In this document: positions 24,072 through 36,368 of the stretch, piece by piece
How the letters are laid out: each line of letters opens with the position of its first letter
Position numbering within the stretch: the first letter of the stretch is position 1
Made by a program: the position numbers and the translations under genes
Source of the DNA: Marinitoga sp. 1197
GTDB taxonomy: Bacteria > Thermotogota > Thermotogae > Petrotogales > Petrotogaceae
NCBI RefSeq assembly: GCF_001021165.1
Contig: NZ_AZAY01000010.1
Coordinates: forward strand, 34,359-98,358
Direction of reading: 5' to 3'
Length of the DNA stretch: 64,000 nt
Notes under the pieces: generated by a model
The model's database searches: none
What the model saw: only the letters and a program-made list of their open reading frames with translations
What the model was told of the DNA's origin: nothing

Positions 24072-27000
24072 GTGAACACCCGAGTGTTAAAGGTGGGAAA
24101 AAGAGAAAGGCATTTTTTTGGCAAAGTTAAAGAAGATTTGACGCTTTTTCATGATTTATTGGAAATTCAGCTTAATTCGTTTGAATGGTTTGTAAAAGAT
24201 GGAGTAAAAGAAGTATTAGACAAGTATTCGCCAATTACGGTTGAATTAAAAGGTAAAAGGAAAAGTAAGGTTTCACTTGAGTTTACTGAAGTGTGGGTGG
24301 AAGGTCCGCTTTTTGAGGAAATGGAATGTAAAGAAAAAGGTCTTTCTTATACAGTTCCATTGAAGGCTAAAATCAGAATAACAGATCATAGTACTGGGGA
24401 GATAATAGAACCCAGTGATTCGTTATTTTTTGGAAATATACCAAAAATAACTGATAGAAGTACATTTATAATAAATGGTGCAGAAAGGGTTGTTGTTAAC
24501 CAGCTTGTCAGGTCACCAGGTGTATATTTTGTAAGTGAAGAACAAAAAAGTGTTAAACAAACAAGACCTTATTTTGTTGCCCACTTTTTACCTGTTAAGG
24601 GGGCATGGTTAGAAATAATATATAATCCCAATCCAGGTAAGGATTTCTTACAAATAAGAATAGATAGAAAAAGAAAATTCAATTTCTTCTTATTTTTGAG
24701 GGCGCTTGGATATGATTCGGATTTAGCAATATTAGATTTATATCCACAAAAAATTAATTTAAATTATGATTTAACAGAATATCTTGAAAAAAATATAACA
24801 ATACTTTCTGATATTGCTGTACCTGAAAGTTCTGAATTGTATAAAGAAAATAAAACATACAGAGGTATTCGTTTAACAGATAAAATCGTTGATGAATTGA
24901 TTGATTTAGGAATTTCAGAAATTACTGTTGCTCATATTGTTGCGCAGAATACCTTAGACCTGTTCAAAAAATCATATGAAACAGAAGATTCAATATTGGC
25001 TCCAGAAGAGGCTTATAAAGAATTATTTAAAAAATTAAGACCTGGTGAAATTCCAAGAGTAAACATTGCTACTGATTATATAAATAATTTATATTTTAAT
25101 CCTAATACGTTTGATTTTTCGATGATTGGAAGAAAGAAAATAGTTAATAGAATGGAAGATGTTTATAAAAAATATTTGATAGATGTTGAAAAGAAAAATG
25201 TCGAAAAAGGTGAAGATATAGAATATCCTCATAAAGATGAAAAGACTTTAACAAAACTCGATTTAATATTAGCTTCAAGACATTTGTTAGAAATGAAAGA
25301 GAATCCGGAATTACTCGATACCAGAGATCACCTTGGGAATAAAAGAGTTAGATCTGTTGGGGAATTAATGCAAATAGAATTTGAAAGATCATTTTCTAAA
25401 ATGCTTCCAATACTAAATGAAAAACTAAGTGTTATTCCAAATATTCAAAAATTGACACCTAATTCTTTGATAAATTCTAGAGCTATAATGACAACCATAA
25501 ATCAATTTTTTGCAACCAGTCAATTATCACAGTTTATGGATCAGGTAAACCCATTATCTGAATTAACTCATAAAAGAAGATTATCGGCTATTGGACCAGG
25601 TGGATTAAAAAGAGAACATGCAAAATTTGAGGTTCGTGATGTTCATCACTCGCATTATGGAAGGATGTGTCCTATTGAAACACCAGAAGGAGCTAATATA
25701 GGGTTGATTACCTCATTAGCAATACTTGCCAGAGTTGATGAATTTGGTTTTCTGGAAACACCTTATTATAGGGTAAAAGAAGGTAAGGTTTTATATGATA
25801 AAGGTGTTTATTGGTTAACTGCAGATCAAGAAGAAGAAAAGATTATTGCACCAGCATCTGTAGAAATAGATGAAAATGGAATAATAAAATCAGAATATGT
25901 TGAAATCAGGCATGCAGGAAAGGTTACATATGTTCATAGAGAAGATGTTGAATTTATTGCTGTTACTCCAAAACAAATTGTTTCAGTTTCAACATCATTG
26001 ATACCATTCCTTGAACACGATGATGCTAACCGTGCTTTGATGGGATCAAACATGCAGAGACAGGCGGTTCCTTTGATGATTACAGAGGCTCCATACGTAG
26101 GTACTGGTGTGGAATGGCTTGCAGCAAGAGATTCGGGTTATGTAATCAAGGCGAAACATAGAGGAAAGGTATCATATATTGATGGTAAAACAATAATTAT
26201 AAATAGAATAGATGAAAATGGAAAAGAAATAGTTGATAATTATGGGAATCCTGTTCAAGATAAATATACATTATGGAAGTTTATCAGATCAAATCAGGAT
26301 ACGACAATAAATCAAAGGCCAATAGTTGAAATGAATGAAATAGTAGAAAAGGGCGCACCGATTGCCGATGGGCCAGCGATTGATATGGGAGAGTTAGCTT
26401 TAGGGAAAAATGTATTAGTGGCCTTTATGCCATGGGAAGGATATAATTTTGAAGATGCCATACTTGTAAATGAAGAATTACTTGAAAGGGATACATTTAC
26501 TTCTTTACATATAGAAGTTTATGAAACAAAAGCTATGGATACACAACTTGGGCCAGAAGAAATCACAGCAGATATTCCGAATGTAAAAAAAGAATCTTTA
26601 AGAAATCTAGATGAACATGGTATTGTTAGAGTAGGAGCATATGTTACCTCAGGAGATATTTTAGTAGGTAAGGTTACTCCAAGAGGAGAATCAGAAACAT
26701 CACCAGAAGAAAAATTAATAAGATCAGTATTTGGAGATAGAGGTAAAGATGTTAAAGACACTTCATTAACCGTTCCACATGGTATTGAAGGAAGAGTTAT
26801 AGATGTAAAAGTATATACAAGAAAAGATATTCCAGATCTTGAAACAGGTGTAAATCAATATGTAAAAGTATATATTGCTTCGAAAAAAACATTGAATGTT
26901 GGAGATAAATTAGCAGGAAGGCATGGTAATAAAGGTGTTGTTTCTAATATTTTAAGAAAAGAGGATATGCCTTTCTTGCCAAATGGAAAGCCTATTGAAA

Positions 27001-27680
27001 TGATATTAAGTCCGTTGGGTGTTCCATCACGTATGAACCTTGGACAGGTATTAGAAATGCATCTTGGATGGCTGGCAAAACTAACAGGAAAACATTTTGC
27101 AACGCCAATTTTTGATGGTGCAAAAGAAAAAGAAATAATGAAAGCATTATATGAAGCAAGGAAAAATAATAGAATGGATGAGTTAGATGAAGTGCGTAAA
27201 GAATATGGACTTGATTTAGGAGATTCGCCGGAAATTGAAAGTGGTAAAATAGTATTAAGAGATGGAAGAACAGGAGAACCTTTCGACTATCCAATTGCTA
27301 TTGGATATATGTATATGCTTAGATTGGTTCATATTGCAAAGGATAAAATGCATGCTCGTTCAACAGGTCCATATTCATTAATTCACCAACAACCACTTGG
27401 AGGTAAAGCTCATTTCGGTGGTCAAAGATTTGGTGAAATGGAAGTTTGGGCTTTAGAAGCTTATGGTGCCGCTCATACATTAACAGAAATGCTTACATAT
27501 AAATCTGATGATATAAAAGGTAGGAATGAAGTTTATAAAGCAATATTAAATGGGAAAAATCTTCCAGATCCTGGAATTCCAGAAAGTTTTAAGGTTTTAG
27601 TTAAGGAATTACAAGGATTAATGTTAGATGTTCGTTTGTTTGATGAGGACGGTAATGAATTAGATGTTGATAAATTATAA
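24072..27680 (+). CDS. rpoB: DNA-directed RNA polymerase beta subunit
   Basis: The 1202-residue protein has all expected regions: SPGVYFV in the protrusion, the fork/rifampicin region [21 protein letters not shown] with SALGPGGL-equivalent [31 protein letters not shown], the [19 protein letters not shown] block and the C-terminal [24 protein letters not shown] clamp segment. No rifampicin-resistance change is obvious in the cluster. GTG start after GAGGTGA. Followed 23 bp later by rpoC. Confidence 0.98.
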   Translation: MNTRVLKVGKRERHFFGKVKEDLTLFHDLLEIQLNSFEWFVKDGVKEVLDKYSPITVELKGKRKSKVSLEFTEVWVEGPLFEEMECKEKGLSYTVPLKAKIRITDHSTGEIIEPSDSLFFGNIPKITDRSTFIINGAERVVVNQLVRSPGVYFVSEEQKSVKQTRPYFVAHFLPVKGAWLEIIYNPNPGKDFLQIRIDRKRKFNFFLFLRALGYDSDLAILDLYPQKINLNYDLTEYLEKNITILSDIAVPESSELYKENKTYRGIRLTDKIVDELIDLGISEITVAHIVAQNTLDLFKKSYETEDSILAPEEAYKELFKKLRPGEIPRVNIATDYINNLYFNPNTFDFSMIGRKKIVNRMEDVYKKYLIDVEKKNVEKGEDIEYPHKDEKTLTKLDLILASRHLLEMKENPELLDTRDHLGNKRVRSVGELMQIEFERSFSKMLPILNEKLSVIPNIQKLTPNSLINSRAIMTTINQFFATSQLSQFMDQVNPLSELTHKRRLSAIGPGGLKREHAKFEVRDVHHSHYGRMCPIETPEGANIGLITSLAILARVDEFGFLETPYYRVKEGKVLYDKGVYWLTADQEEEKIIAPASVEIDENGIIKSEYVEIRHAGKVTYVHREDVEFIAVTPKQIVSVSTSLIPFLEHDDANRALMGSNMQRQAVPLMITEAPYVGTGVEWLAARDSGYVIKAKHRGKVSYIDGKTIIINRIDENGKEIVDNYGNPVQDKYTLWKFIRSNQDTTINQRPIVEMNEIVEKGAPIADGPAIDMGELALGKNVLVAFMPWEGYNFEDAILVNEELLERDTFTSLHIEVYETKAMDTQLGPEEITADIPNVKKESLRNLDEHGIVRVGAYVTSGDILVGKVTPRGESETSPEEKLIRSVFGDRGKDVKDTSLTVPHGIEGRVIDVKVYTRKDIPDLETGVNQYVKVYIASKKTLNVGDKLAGRHGNKGVVSNILRKEDMPFLPNGKPIEMILSPLGVPSRMNLGQVLEMHLGWLAKLTGKHFATPIFDGAKEKEIMKALYEARKNNRMDELDEVRKEYGLDLGDSPEIESGKIVLRDGRTGEPFDYPIAIGYMYMLRLVHIAKDKMHARSTGPYSLIHQQPLGGKAHFGGQRFGEMEVWALEAYGAAHTLTEMLTYKSDDIKGRNEVYKAILNGKNLPDPGIPESFKVLVKELQGLMLDVRLFDEDGNELDVDKL

Positions 27681-27703
27681 ATTCCCCTCAAGGAGGGTAA
27701 AGC

Positions 27704-30700
27704 ATGGGTAAAATGACATCATCATTTAAAAGGAAAATTGCAAAGATTAAAGTGGGAATTGCTTCTCCAGAAAGAATTAGAGAATGGTCAAGTGGAGAAG
27801 TAAAAAAACCGGAAACTATTAATCACAGAACATTTAAACCAGAAAGAGACGGTCTTTTCTGTGAAAAAATTTTTGGTCCTGTAAAGGATTATGAATGTAC
27901 CTGTGGAAGATACAAAGGAAAAAAATATGAAGGAACAGTATGTGAAAGATGTGGAGTAAAAGTAGAATCAAAAGAGTCAAGAAGAAGAAAAATGGGGCAT
28001 ATTGAATTAGCAGCTCCTGTAGTACATATATGGTTCTTAAAATCATCACCTTCTATTTTATCCATACTTTTGAATATATCTGTAAAAGAACTTGAAAACA
28101 TCATATATTATGGTTCAAAAAGGGTTGTAGAAAAAATCTGGTTAATAACAGATCCAAAAGATTCTGATATGTTTGATTATGGAGATATGCTCCATAATAC
28201 AGAATATGAAATATTTAAAGAAAAAATGAATTTTGAAGTTGAACAGGCTGTTAAAGTGCTTCATATTAAAGAAAAACCTATTGCCAGAAGAAGTGGTGTT
28301 GTAAGTATAGAAACAGAAATGACGCAGGCAAAACATGAAGTAACCTGGATAAAAATTAAAGATGAAAATGGCGTAGAAGAAAAATGGCCTATTTTTGAAG
28401 GTTCTACGTTATTTGTAGAAGATGGTGATGAAATAGAAGAAGGAACACAGCTTGCTGACACATTTTTATACGAGGAAGAAATATTAACTGCAAGTGAATA
28501 TTTAATTTTTGAACAATTCTATCCATCATCAATAGAGATTGAAAGAGATATAGAAAGAGATACGCCAATATTGGTTATTACAGAAATAGATCCTGAAATT
28601 GAAAAAGAAATAGGAAAAGGTGTTGGAAATACATTATTACAGGAAGAATATGAAGCATATAAAGAATTATATGATGATAAAATTATTGCTGATTATGGTG
28701 GAGAAGCAATAAAAAAATTATTAAGAACTATAGATTTGCATTCTTTGAAAATACAATTAGAGGCAGAATTAGCCAAATTAGATAAAAAAAGTGCTAAAGC
28801 ATTAAAGCTAATTAAGAGGTTAAAAGTAGTAAAGGATTTTCTGAAATCAGGGAATAAACCAGAATGGATGATTATTGAAGCATTGCCTGTTGTTCCTCCA
28901 GATATCAGACCATTAATTCAGATAGATGGTGGAAGATTTGCAGCAACAGATTTAAATGATTTATATAGAAGGGTAATCAACAGAAATAACAGACTTCAAA
29001 AATTATTTGAAATTGAAGCTCCGGAAATTATTATAAGAAATGAAAAAAGAATCTTACAGCAGGCTGTGGATTCGTTAATATATAACGGTCGCGTTGGAAA
29101 GGCTATGACAGATAGAAGTGGAAGGCCATTAAGATCATTAACAGATTTGATTAAAGGTAAAAAGGGAAGATTTAGAAGAAATCTTCTTGGAAAACGTGTC
29201 GATTATTCTGGAAGGGCTGTTATTGTAGTTGGTCCAGAACTTAAAATTCATGAATGTGGTCTTCCGAAAAAAATGGCAATGGAATTATTTAAACCATTTG
29301 TATTGAATAAATTATTAAAAGATTCAAATGCATCAAGTAAAAATGCCAGAAAATTAAAGAAAACAATTATAGAAAAAGAAATGCCAGAAGCATGGGAAAT
29401 GCTTGAAGAGGTTATAAAAGGGCATCCTGTAATGTTAAACAGGGCCCCAACGCTGCATAGAATATCAATTCAAGCATTTATTCCAAAATTAATTGAAGGT
29501 AATTCAATACAATTACATCCACTGGTATGTCCTCCATTTAATGCAGACTTTGATGGAGACCAGATGGCTGTGCATGTTCCATTATCCAATATAGCTCAGG
29601 CAGAAGCAAAATTCTTGATGTTATCAAGATATAACATAATATCTCCAGCAAATGGAAAGCCAATATCAATGCCTGGTAAAGACATGATAGCAGGAGTATA
29701 TTATTTAACAACAGTTGATAAAAAGTATTTTGATTCAAAGAAGATTCCTTCAACTCCAAAAGAAGTATCAAATAAAAATACCATAAAATATATTTTTGCT
29801 GATGAATTTCAAGCATTTTATGTTCATGAATATGAAAAAATAACAAAACATGAAATAATTGTTGAAAATAATGAATTAAAATGGTCAAAACCAACATTAA
29901 TACTTCATGAACCTATTGGATTATATTATAATGATAAACTAATAAAAACTACAGTGGGAAGATTAATATTTAAAGAAATACTCCCAGAAAAAATAGGAAG
30001 ATTTAATCCAGATTTCAATAAAATATACAAAAAGAAAGAAATAAAAAATCTAATATTCGACACATTCAAATATCATGGAATAGATAGAACAGCTGATCTA
30101 TTAGACGATATCAAATTTTTAGGATTTCATTATGCAACAATATCGGGATTAACTATATCTGTTAGAGATATTGTTGAACCTAAAGAAAGAATAGAAATAA
30201 TAAAGAAATCAGAAGAAACTGTTATGGAAATAGAAAAATATTATGAAGAAGGATATTTAACAGATGAGCAAAGATATAAAGAAGTTGTTAGAGTGTGGGA
30301 AAAGACTATAGCAGCAGTTACAGAAGTTACAAGTAAGGAATTCAAGAAATATCCATTTAATCCTGTATGGATGATGGTTGACTCTGGGGCAAGGGGTAAT
30401 ATAGACCAATTAAAACAACTTGCTGGTATGAGAGGACTTATGGCAGATCCATCAGGTAAGGTTATTGAGTTACCAATTAAGTCAAACTTTAGAAATGGTT
30501 TATCTGAATTGGAATTCTTTATATCAACACATGGTGCCAGAAAGGGTTCTGCTGATACAGCTCTAAGAACATCAACAGCTGGATACTTAACTCGAAGACT
30601 TGTAGATGTTGCTCAATCTATTACAGTAACAGAACCAGATTGCGGTACAGAAAAAGGAATTGAAGCAAGAGAATTAATAGCAGATGGTTTAAGAATAGAA

Positions 30701-32428
30701 AAATTAGCTGACTATTTATTCGGTAGAGTTTTGGCATCAGATGTTCTTGATCCAAAAACAGATGAAATCATAATTAATCCAACAACAGGTAAGAAATATG
30801 TAAAAGACGTAATGCTTGATGAAGAAGATGCAGAATTTTTAGCAACATATAAGACAAATATACCTGTTGTAGAGATAAAAGATAACATAAATTTAGATAA
30901 TATAAATATGTATTTATATAACGTATTGAATGAAGACATATTGATTGATGGAGAATTATTATTCTCAAAAGGAACAGAGATAGATAAAGATGTTATTATA
31001 TCTTTAAAGCAACATAATGTGAAAGCTGTAAATATAAAAGAATATAAAGCTGTGAACTTCGTATTTGTCGGAGAAAATTTAAAAGTTGAAGATGAAAATG
31101 GAAAATTAATAACACTTGCAAATTATCAAGAAAAAATTGATACAGATACTGCAAAGAAATTAGAGAGATATAATGTTGAAAAAATTGAAGTTAGACCTTC
31201 AATATATGTAAGATCAATATTAACCTGTGAAGCTGAACATGGTGTATGTGCGAAATGTTATGGTATGGATTTATCAAATCATAAAATAGTAAACATTGGA
31301 GAATCAGTAGGTATAATTGCAGCACAATCAATTGGAGAACCTGGAACACAATTAACTATGAGAACTTTCCATACAGGCGGTATTGCTACCGCAGGGGATA
31401 TTACTCAGGGTCTTCCAAGAGCAGAAGAATTATTTGAAGCAAGAAAGAATTTAAAAGGTCCAGAAGCAGAATTTTCAACAGTAAAGGGTATAGTTAGAAA
31501 AATTGACAGGGATGAAAAAGGAAGATTAATATTTATCGTTGAAGACTTTAAAGGCGAATTATATACATATATAGCAGATCCAAAGGTTAAACCTACTGTA
31601 TCCGTTGGCGATAAGGTTGAACCAGGATATAGATTGACATCAGGTAATATAAAACCAAGAAGATTACTAGAAGAACTTGGCGCTGAAGTAACCTTTGATT
31701 ACTTATTAAAAGAAATTAAAAAGATTTATGCTGAACAAGGTGTTGAAATTCATGACAAACATTTTGAAATAATTATAAAACAAATGTTCAATAAAGTTGA
31801 AATAACATATGCTGGAGATACAGAATTTATGCCGAAAGATCTTGTAAATATCAAATCAGTAGAAAGAATAAATAGAAAAATTTATGAAGAAAATAAAAAG
31901 ATTGAAGAAAATAGACAGGAAGTATTGGGTAAAAAATTATCAGAAAAGATTTCTGTGAAAATAGATGAAGGAAATGAAATAATTGGTGATGTTGGAGATG
32001 AAATAACAGAAGAATTACTAGACAAAATTGTAGATATGGGAATAAAAGAAATTGAAGTATTTAAAACAGAACCACAATTGCTTGAAACTGAAGATGGGGA
32101 AATTAAATTGGTTGGAGAAAAGAAAGTATACTTAATCAATCCAAAAGAGCCAGCAAGATATGAAAGAAAATTATTGAGAATTACAAAATCATCACTTGAA
32201 AGAGAAGGATGGCTGGGAGCAGCATCATTCCAACAAACAGTTCAGGTATTAACAGAAGCGGCTTTAGAAGGAAAAGAAGATTATCTATTAGGATTAAAAG
32301 AAAATGTTATTGTTGGTCAGCCAATACCAGCTGGAACAGGATTAAAAGCTTTCTTAGAATCAGAAATATCGATATTTGAATTACCTACATATCCAACAGA
32401 AGATACGCAGGAAAGTGCTGCATCATAA
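27704..32428 (+). CDS. rpoC: DNA-directed RNA polymerase beta' subunit
   Basis: The 1574-residue protein contains the zinc finger (CTCGRYKG then CERCGVKV), the active-site [12 protein letters not shown] with the three Asp that bind Mg2+, the trigger-loop region ([18 protein letters not shown]) and the second zinc site ([13 protein letters not shown]). An extra stretch of about 120-150 residues follows the first zinc region (about residue 150-300), and another lies before the second zinc site; long RpoC proteins with such inserts are known in Thermotogota. SD CAAGGAGGG. Last gene of the operon. Confidence 0.98.
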   Translation: MGKMTSSFKRKIAKIKVGIASPERIREWSSGEVKKPETINHRTFKPERDGLFCEKIFGPVKDYECTCGRYKGKKYEGTVCERCGVKVESKESRRRKMGHIELAAPVVHIWFLKSSPSILSILLNISVKELENIIYYGSKRVVEKIWLITDPKDSDMFDYGDMLHNTEYEIFKEKMNFEVEQAVKVLHIKEKPIARRSGVVSIETEMTQAKHEVTWIKIKDENGVEEKWPIFEGSTLFVEDGDEIEEGTQLADTFLYEEEILTASEYLIFEQFYPSSIEIERDIERDTPILVITEIDPEIEKEIGKGVGNTLLQEEYEAYKELYDDKIIADYGGEAIKKLLRTIDLHSLKIQLEAELAKLDKKSAKALKLIKRLKVVKDFLKSGNKPEWMIIEALPVVPPDIRPLIQIDGGRFAATDLNDLYRRVINRNNRLQKLFEIEAPEIIIRNEKRILQQAVDSLIYNGRVGKAMTDRSGRPLRSLTDLIKGKKGRFRRNLLGKRVDYSGRAVIVVGPELKIHECGLPKKMAMELFKPFVLNKLLKDSNASSKNARKLKKTIIEKEMPEAWEMLEEVIKGHPVMLNRAPTLHRISIQAFIPKLIEGNSIQLHPLVCPPFNADFDGDQMAVHVPLSNIAQAEAKFLMLSRYNIISPANGKPISMPGKDMIAGVYYLTTVDKKYFDSKKIPSTPKEVSNKNTIKYIFADEFQAFYVHEYEKITKHEIIVENNELKWSKPTLILHEPIGLYYNDKLIKTTVGRLIFKEILPEKIGRFNPDFNKIYKKKEIKNLIFDTFKYHGIDRTADLLDDIKFLGFHYATISGLTISVRDIVEPKERIEIIKKSEETVMEIEKYYEEGYLTDEQRYKEVVRVWEKTIAAVTEVTSKEFKKYPFNPVWMMVDSGARGNIDQLKQLAGMRGLMADPSGKVIELPIKSNFRNGLSELEFFISTHGARKGSADTALRTSTAGYLTRRLVDVAQSITVTEPDCGTEKGIEARELIADGLRIEKLADYLFGRVLASDVLDPKTDEIIINPTTGKKYVKDVMLDEEDAEFLATYKTNIPVVEIKDNINLDNINMYLYNVLNEDILIDGELLFSKGTEIDKDVIISLKQHNVKAVNIKEYKAVNFVFVGENLKVEDENGKLITLANYQEKIDTDTAKKLERYNVEKIEVRPSIYVRSILTCEAEHGVCAKCYGMDLSNHKIVNIGESVGIIAAQSIGEPGTQLTMRTFHTGGIATAGDITQGLPRAEELFEARKNLKGPEAEFSTVKGIVRKIDRDEKGRLIFIVEDFKGELYTYIADPKVKPTVSVGDKVEPGYRLTSGNIKPRRLLEELGAEVTFDYLLKEIKKIYAEQGVEIHDKHFEIIIKQMFNKVEITYAGDTEFMPKDLVNIKSVERINRKIYEENKKIEENRQEVLGKKLSEKISVKIDEGNEIIGDVGDEITEELLDKIVDMGIKEIEVFKTEPQLLETEDGEIKLVGEKKVYLINPKEPARYERKLLRITKSSLEREGWLGAASFQQTVQVLTEAALEGKEDYLLGLKENVIVGQPIPAGTGLKAFLESEISIFELPTYPTEDTQESAAS

Positions 32429-32443
32429 ATAAATATATATATA

Positions 32444-32477
32444 AATAACCCCCTTGAAGGGGGTTATTATTTTTTTG
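32444..32477 (+). terminator. Terminator after rpoC
   Basis: AATAACCCCC and GGGGGTTATT pair around TTGAA, followed by A and seven T. Confidence 0.95.
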
Positions 32478-32541
32478 ATTTCAACTATAAAAATGTATAT
32501 TTTAGCGATGATTAAATTAAAATTAAAAATCTGGTATAATT

Positions 32542-32758
32542 AAATATATAGATCGTCTAAAAAGTTTCAAATGAAATGAAGACTCGAAGATTGCCCTTAA
32601 AATTATGAATGTAAGCCGCCAAAATTACATGGATGTAATTTTGAGCGAAACAATACAGGATGTATTGTTTGAGCGACGGCTGAGAATGAATAATTTTAAG
32701 GATTAGCAATCAAGCTGTCTGAGTGAATTTGGCTTTTTAGACATTCTAAAAATATATA
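32542..32758 (+). repeat. Palindromic multi-hairpin repeat, copy C, with 9-bp flanking direct repeats
   Basis: The core runs 32555-32742 (GTCTAAAAAG to CTTTTTAGAC) in the same orientation as copy A, with arms over 85% alike to it by eye. The inner hairpins differ: CAAAATTACAT/GGATGTAATTTTG (32620-32643) and AAACAATACA/TGTATTGTTT with loop GGA (32648-32670). AAATATATA flanks it at 32542-32550 and 32750-32758. A TGGTATAAT extended -10 box lies just upstream (32532-32540), so the element would be transcribed as the leader of the chemosensory operon, ending 26 bp before its first start codon. Confidence 0.85.
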
Positions 32759-32783
32759 AATATGTATATTCAGGGGGAAGGTT

Positions 32784-33860
32784 ATGAAAGATAGATATAT
32801 AAAACAAGTTTTAGCTAAGTATGGTCTTGAATATAAAAAAAAGGATATAGTTGAGAAAATAGATTATGATAAAACAAGCCTCTCAGAGGATAAAATATTG
32901 GAAAAATATACAATAGGAGAATCGTTTTTTTTTAGAGATAAAGAGTTGTGGAACTTTTTAAAAGGGTATTTTGAAAAAAAAGAATTCTGGAAAATTTTAA
33001 GCCTTGGATGTTCGAGAGGAGAAGAAGTATATAATTTTTCTTTTATATTAAATGAAAAAGGGAAAAAATATCAAATTATAGGGATAGACGCTTCAAAAAA
33101 AAGAATTGCCGAGGCAAGGCAAGGTATTTATAAATTTTGGAGTGTTAGATTTATGAATGAAAAAGATAAAATAAAATTTTTTAATAAAGAAAAAGAAATT
33201 TATTATGTAAAACCAGAATTCAAAAAAAATGTTGAATTTAAAAAGGAGAATATTTTAGAATATTTAAATTCAACGAAAGAGAAATATGACATAATAACTA
33301 TAAGACGTGTTTTAATATATTTTTCAAATGAAAAAATAAAATATATATTAAATAGAATATATGAAATTTTGGATAATGAAGGAATTCTCATTTTGGGTAA
33401 TGGAGAATTTTATCCAGAAATGATGGAATTATATAAAATTTTTTATAATAAAAATTTTACTGTATGGATGAAAAAGACAGATAAAAATTTAGCAGATAAT
33501 AAAAAAAATTTTCTTGATTATTATGAAAAAAAGGGAAAAAAACTTTTAAAAAAGAATAATAAAGAAAGGTTTTATAAAGAAAGGCTTTATAAAAATAATT
33601 CAAAGGAATTTACTGAGAATATAGATAAAGAAAATTATATTGAAATAATTAAAGATTTAATAAATAAAAAAGAATATATGTATGCATATCAATTAATATC
33701 AAATATATCAGAAGAATCTATTGATCCTTTAATATTTAAGTATAAAGTTATATTGGAAATAGAACTTAATCTCAATGCAAAAAACACTATTGAAAAAGCA
33801 TTATTTTTAAATCCGAATGATGAAGAATTATGGAATATAAAAAAGATAATAGATGGGTGA
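32784..33860 (+). CDS. CheR-type chemoreceptor methyltransferase (WspC-like)
   Basis: The 358-residue protein has the CheR signature set: GESFFFRDKELW (substrate-side loop, about 45-56), the SAM motif SLGCSRGEEVYNFS (73-86), IIGIDAS, and ITIRRVLIYFS (171-181) replacing the usual FCRNVLIYF. The short N-terminal helical domain is present and the last 60 residues look like TPR helices, as in WspC, rather than carrying a pentapeptide-binding insert. It should methylate receptor Glu residues. First gene of the operon; ATG after GGGGGAAGG. The CRN to IRR change is unusual. Confidence 0.88.
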   Translation: MKDRYIKQVLAKYGLEYKKKDIVEKIDYDKTSLSEDKILEKYTIGESFFFRDKELWNFLKGYFEKKEFWKILSLGCSRGEEVYNFSFILNEKGKKYQIIGIDASKKRIAEARQGIYKFWSVRFMNEKDKIKFFNKEKEIYYVKPEFKKNVEFKKENILEYLNSTKEKYDIITIRRVLIYFSNEKIKYILNRIYEILDNEGILILGNGEFYPEMMELYKIFYNKNFTVWMKKTDKNLADNKKNFLDYYEKKGKKLLKKNNKERFYKERLYKNNSKEFTENIDKENYIEIIKDLINKKEYMYAYQLISNISEESIDPLIFKYKVILEIELNLNAKNTIEKALFLNPNDEELWNIKKIIDG

Positions 33861-33865
33861 ATGAT

Positions 33866-34603
33866 ATGGAATTTTATATATGTGAGTTAGAAACTAAAGA
33901 CAAAGATAAATTTTACATTGCTTTGGAAGATAATATAAAAGGAATATCAAATGAATATATAAAGAAAAATTTAAACAGTAATTTTTTGGGATATGCAAAA
34001 TATAATAATTACTTGTATCCAGTAGTTACAATTCCGCTGGATATGGAATTTTATTTGAATTATTTTCTAATTTACGACACATATGCATTCGGTGTTACAT
34101 CCGTTCTGAACAAAATAAAGATTGAAAACTTTGAAAAATTCAATGATAAGATGTTTGAGTTATATCCAGAATTAAATATATACACAGGATATATAACATA
34201 TGAAGATAGTACAATATTTATATTTAATATGGAAAATATAAAAAAAAAGATGCCTAATCGTATAATCGTAAAGGAAAAAAAAGAAAAGAAAAAAATAAAA
34301 CAGGAAAAAACCATTTATTTTTTAATAGACAATAAATTTGTTATAAGGAATGAAGATGTTATAACTATAATAAATAAAAATAATTTTTGTTATTTTAGAT
34401 TTGATGATTATATAGGATTTATAGAATATAAAAATCAAGTTTATCCTGTTAAAGAAATTGATGATAAAGGTAATTGGATATTATTGATAAAAGATAAAGG
34501 ATATTTATTTAAAAGAATAAATCAAATTTATGGAAAAGTAATAGAAGATACAGAGAAACAATTTTTTAAATCAAATAATTTAATTTTACCTATTTTGGAG
34601 TGA
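33866..34603 (+). CDS. Divergent CheW-like adaptor, probably two CheW domains
   Basis: The 245-residue protein starts at ATG 33866 (after GATGGGTGA, overlapping region of the cheR stop). A first beta-rich domain (about 1-125) and a second (about 155-245) are joined by a very Lys-rich linker. The second shows the CheW pattern: IYFLIDNKFVIRNEDV, GFIEYKNQVYPVKEID (compare the GxIxLRGxxVPV block) and KGYLFKRINQIYGKV. The first resembles it more weakly (FYICELETKDKDKFYIALE, LYPVVTIPLD). Its place between CheR and CheA supports a scaffold role linking receptor and kinase. Assignment is by pattern and context, not by strong identity. Confidence 0.6.
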   Translation: MEFYICELETKDKDKFYIALEDNIKGISNEYIKKNLNSNFLGYAKYNNYLYPVVTIPLDMEFYLNYFLIYDTYAFGVTSVLNKIKIENFEKFNDKMFELYPELNIYTGYITYEDSTIFIFNMENIKKKMPNRIIVKEKKEKKKIKQEKTIYFLIDNKFVIRNEDVITIINKNNFCYFRFDDYIGFIEYKNQVYPVKEIDDKGNWILLIKDKGYLFKRINQIYGKVIEDTEKQFFKSNNLILPILE

Positions 34604-34607
34604 AAAT

Positions 34608-36368
34608 ATGGAATTTTTGAATATATTTTTAGATGAAATGAATGAAAATTTGAATAAAGCAATCAATTTATTAAAGGAATATCTTGAGACAAGAAACCCT
34701 TTGATAATAAAAGAATTACATAGAATTTATCATACTTTAAAAGGGTCTGCAGGGTTAGTAGGAATGCATAATTTTGGTAAATTTATGCATGAGCTTGAGT
34801 CTGCTTTCAAAGAAAAATTAAATGATGTTTTAGATGAAAAATTTGTGGCTAGAGTTATAAAAATATCAAATGAATTAATGAATAAAAGAAGCGATTTAAC
34901 GGAAAAGGAAATATCTTATTATAAAAATATATTATTAAATGAAGAATTAATAGAAGGAACAATGGCTTATTTAAATCAAGAAAATATATCAATTGAAGAA
35001 ATGGAAAAGTTTTATAGTATTTTATTGAAAGCAGAAAACGATATTTTGAATAATAGAGTAAATTCTGCTCTTAAAAATATAAAAAATTTAAGAATTCAAT
35101 TACAAAAAACAATAGAAAACGAACAATTTGTATTATTAAAGGATATTATAAAAAGTTTTGAAAACTTAATATTTCAAGAAGCAATTTTTAATAATAAGAA
35201 GGTTAATTTTATTATTGATGTAGAGAATATAAAAATTGAAAAAGAAGATGCTAATCTAATAAAAAATATTTTGATTCATATTGTAAAAAATAGTATTGCT
35301 CATGGGATTGAAAACCCAGAATACAGAAAAAAAGTTGGTAAAGATGAAAAAGGAAATTTAAAAATAAAAAGTTATATAAAGAATAATATGATATATCTTG
35401 AGGTTTCCGATGATGGATACGGTTTAAACATTGAAGCAATAAAAAATAAAGCTAAACAATTGGGATATGATTCTGTGAACCCTCTTGATGTAATTTTTTA
35501 TCCGGGTTTTTCTATTAAAGAGAAAGTTGATCAATCTTCTGGTAGAGGAGTTGGATTGGATGCAGTTAAAGCCTTTGCAGAATTTAAGGGTGGCGATGTA
35601 AAAGTTGAAACAGAAAAAGGAAAAGGAACAAAATTTATTGTTAAATTTAAAGCCAAAGCCACTTCAAAAAAAGTTTTGGTTTTAAATCGAGATAACAATA
35701 TATTCTCAATTAGTTCAGATGACATTATTAAATTAATTAATAAACCGGAAGTTATTGATAATAAAATAAATTATAACAATCAGCTTTTTGAAATAATTGA
35801 TTTTGGAAAAAATAATATAAATTTTTGTGTTATATGCAAAAATAATGTAGCCGTAATTTATGATGAAATAAAGGGATATTTTGAAACGCGTATAGTTCCA
35901 TCTGAAGATAAAAGATTTTTGGGATTTGCAAAAAGTATATTTACATATCCAATTCCTATAATATCTATAAAAAATATCCCTAAAAATAACAACATAAAAG
36001 GAAGAAAAAAGAAAAGAGTGTTGATATTAGATGATTCAATAGTTTCCAGATATGTTATTTCAAAACTTATAAAAAGTTCAGGATATGACATTATTGAATC
36101 ATCTTGTGGTAAAGAAGCACTTGATAAGAAGGATTATGATGCCGCCATAGTTGATGTTGAGTTGCCTGATATAAGTGGGTATGAAGTTGTAAAATTTATA
36201 AAGGAAAAAAATCCAGATATACCAGTTATTATTTTAAGCACTAAATCAGATCCAGAAGAAATTAAAAAAGGTTTAAGTTCTGGTGCAAATGCTTATGTTT
36301 TAAAAGGAGATAAAATAGAAAAAATTATAATATTATTAAAAAAATTTTTGGGGGATGATAACAATTAA
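34608..36368 (+). CDS. Hybrid CheA histidine kinase with C-terminal receiver (WspE-like)
   Basis: Domains in order: Hpt (1-105) with the phospho-accepting His42 in YHTLKGSAG; a short helical region where P2 and a compact dimerisation domain would be; HATPase (about 200-348) with the N box around Asn228 (HIVKNSIAHGIE), SDDGYGLN and the G2 box GRGVGLDAV; a divergent CheW domain (350-460); and a receiver (468-582) with Asp475/476, phospho-site Asp516 in VDVELP and Lys566. Fusion of CheA with a receiver is typical of WspE and other alternative-function systems. Phosphate should pass from His42 to its own receiver and to the REC-GGDEF protein downstream. Confidence 0.9.
   Translation: MEFLNIFLDEMNENLNKAINLLKEYLETRNPLIIKELHRIYHTLKGSAGLVGMHNFGKFMHELESAFKEKLNDVLDEKFVARVIKISNELMNKRSDLTEKEISYYKNILLNEELIEGTMAYLNQENISIEEMEKFYSILLKAENDILNNRVNSALKNIKNLRIQLQKTIENEQFVLLKDIIKSFENLIFQEAIFNNKKVNFIIDVENIKIEKEDANLIKNILIHIVKNSIAHGIENPEYRKKVGKDEKGNLKIKSYIKNNMIYLEVSDDGYGLNIEAIKNKAKQLGYDSVNPLDVIFYPGFSIKEKVDQSSGRGVGLDAVKAFAEFKGGDVKVETEKGKGTKFIVKFKAKATSKKVLVLNRDNNIFSISSDDIIKLINKPEVIDNKINYNNQLFEIIDFGKNNINFCVICKNNVAVIYDEIKGYFETRIVPSEDKRFLGFAKSIFTYPIPIISIKNIPKNNNIKGRKKKRVLILDDSIVSRYVISKLIKSSGYDIIESSCGKEALDKKDYDAAIVDVELPDISGYEVVKFIKEKNPDIPVIILSTKSDPEEIKKGLSSGANAYVLKGDKIEKIIILLKKFLGDDNN

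Noticed and set aside
26519..27294. Minus-strand open frames inside rpoB (and others inside rpoC)
   Set aside because: Shadows of strongly conserved coding sequence with no own signals; composition is that of antisense AT-rich codons.
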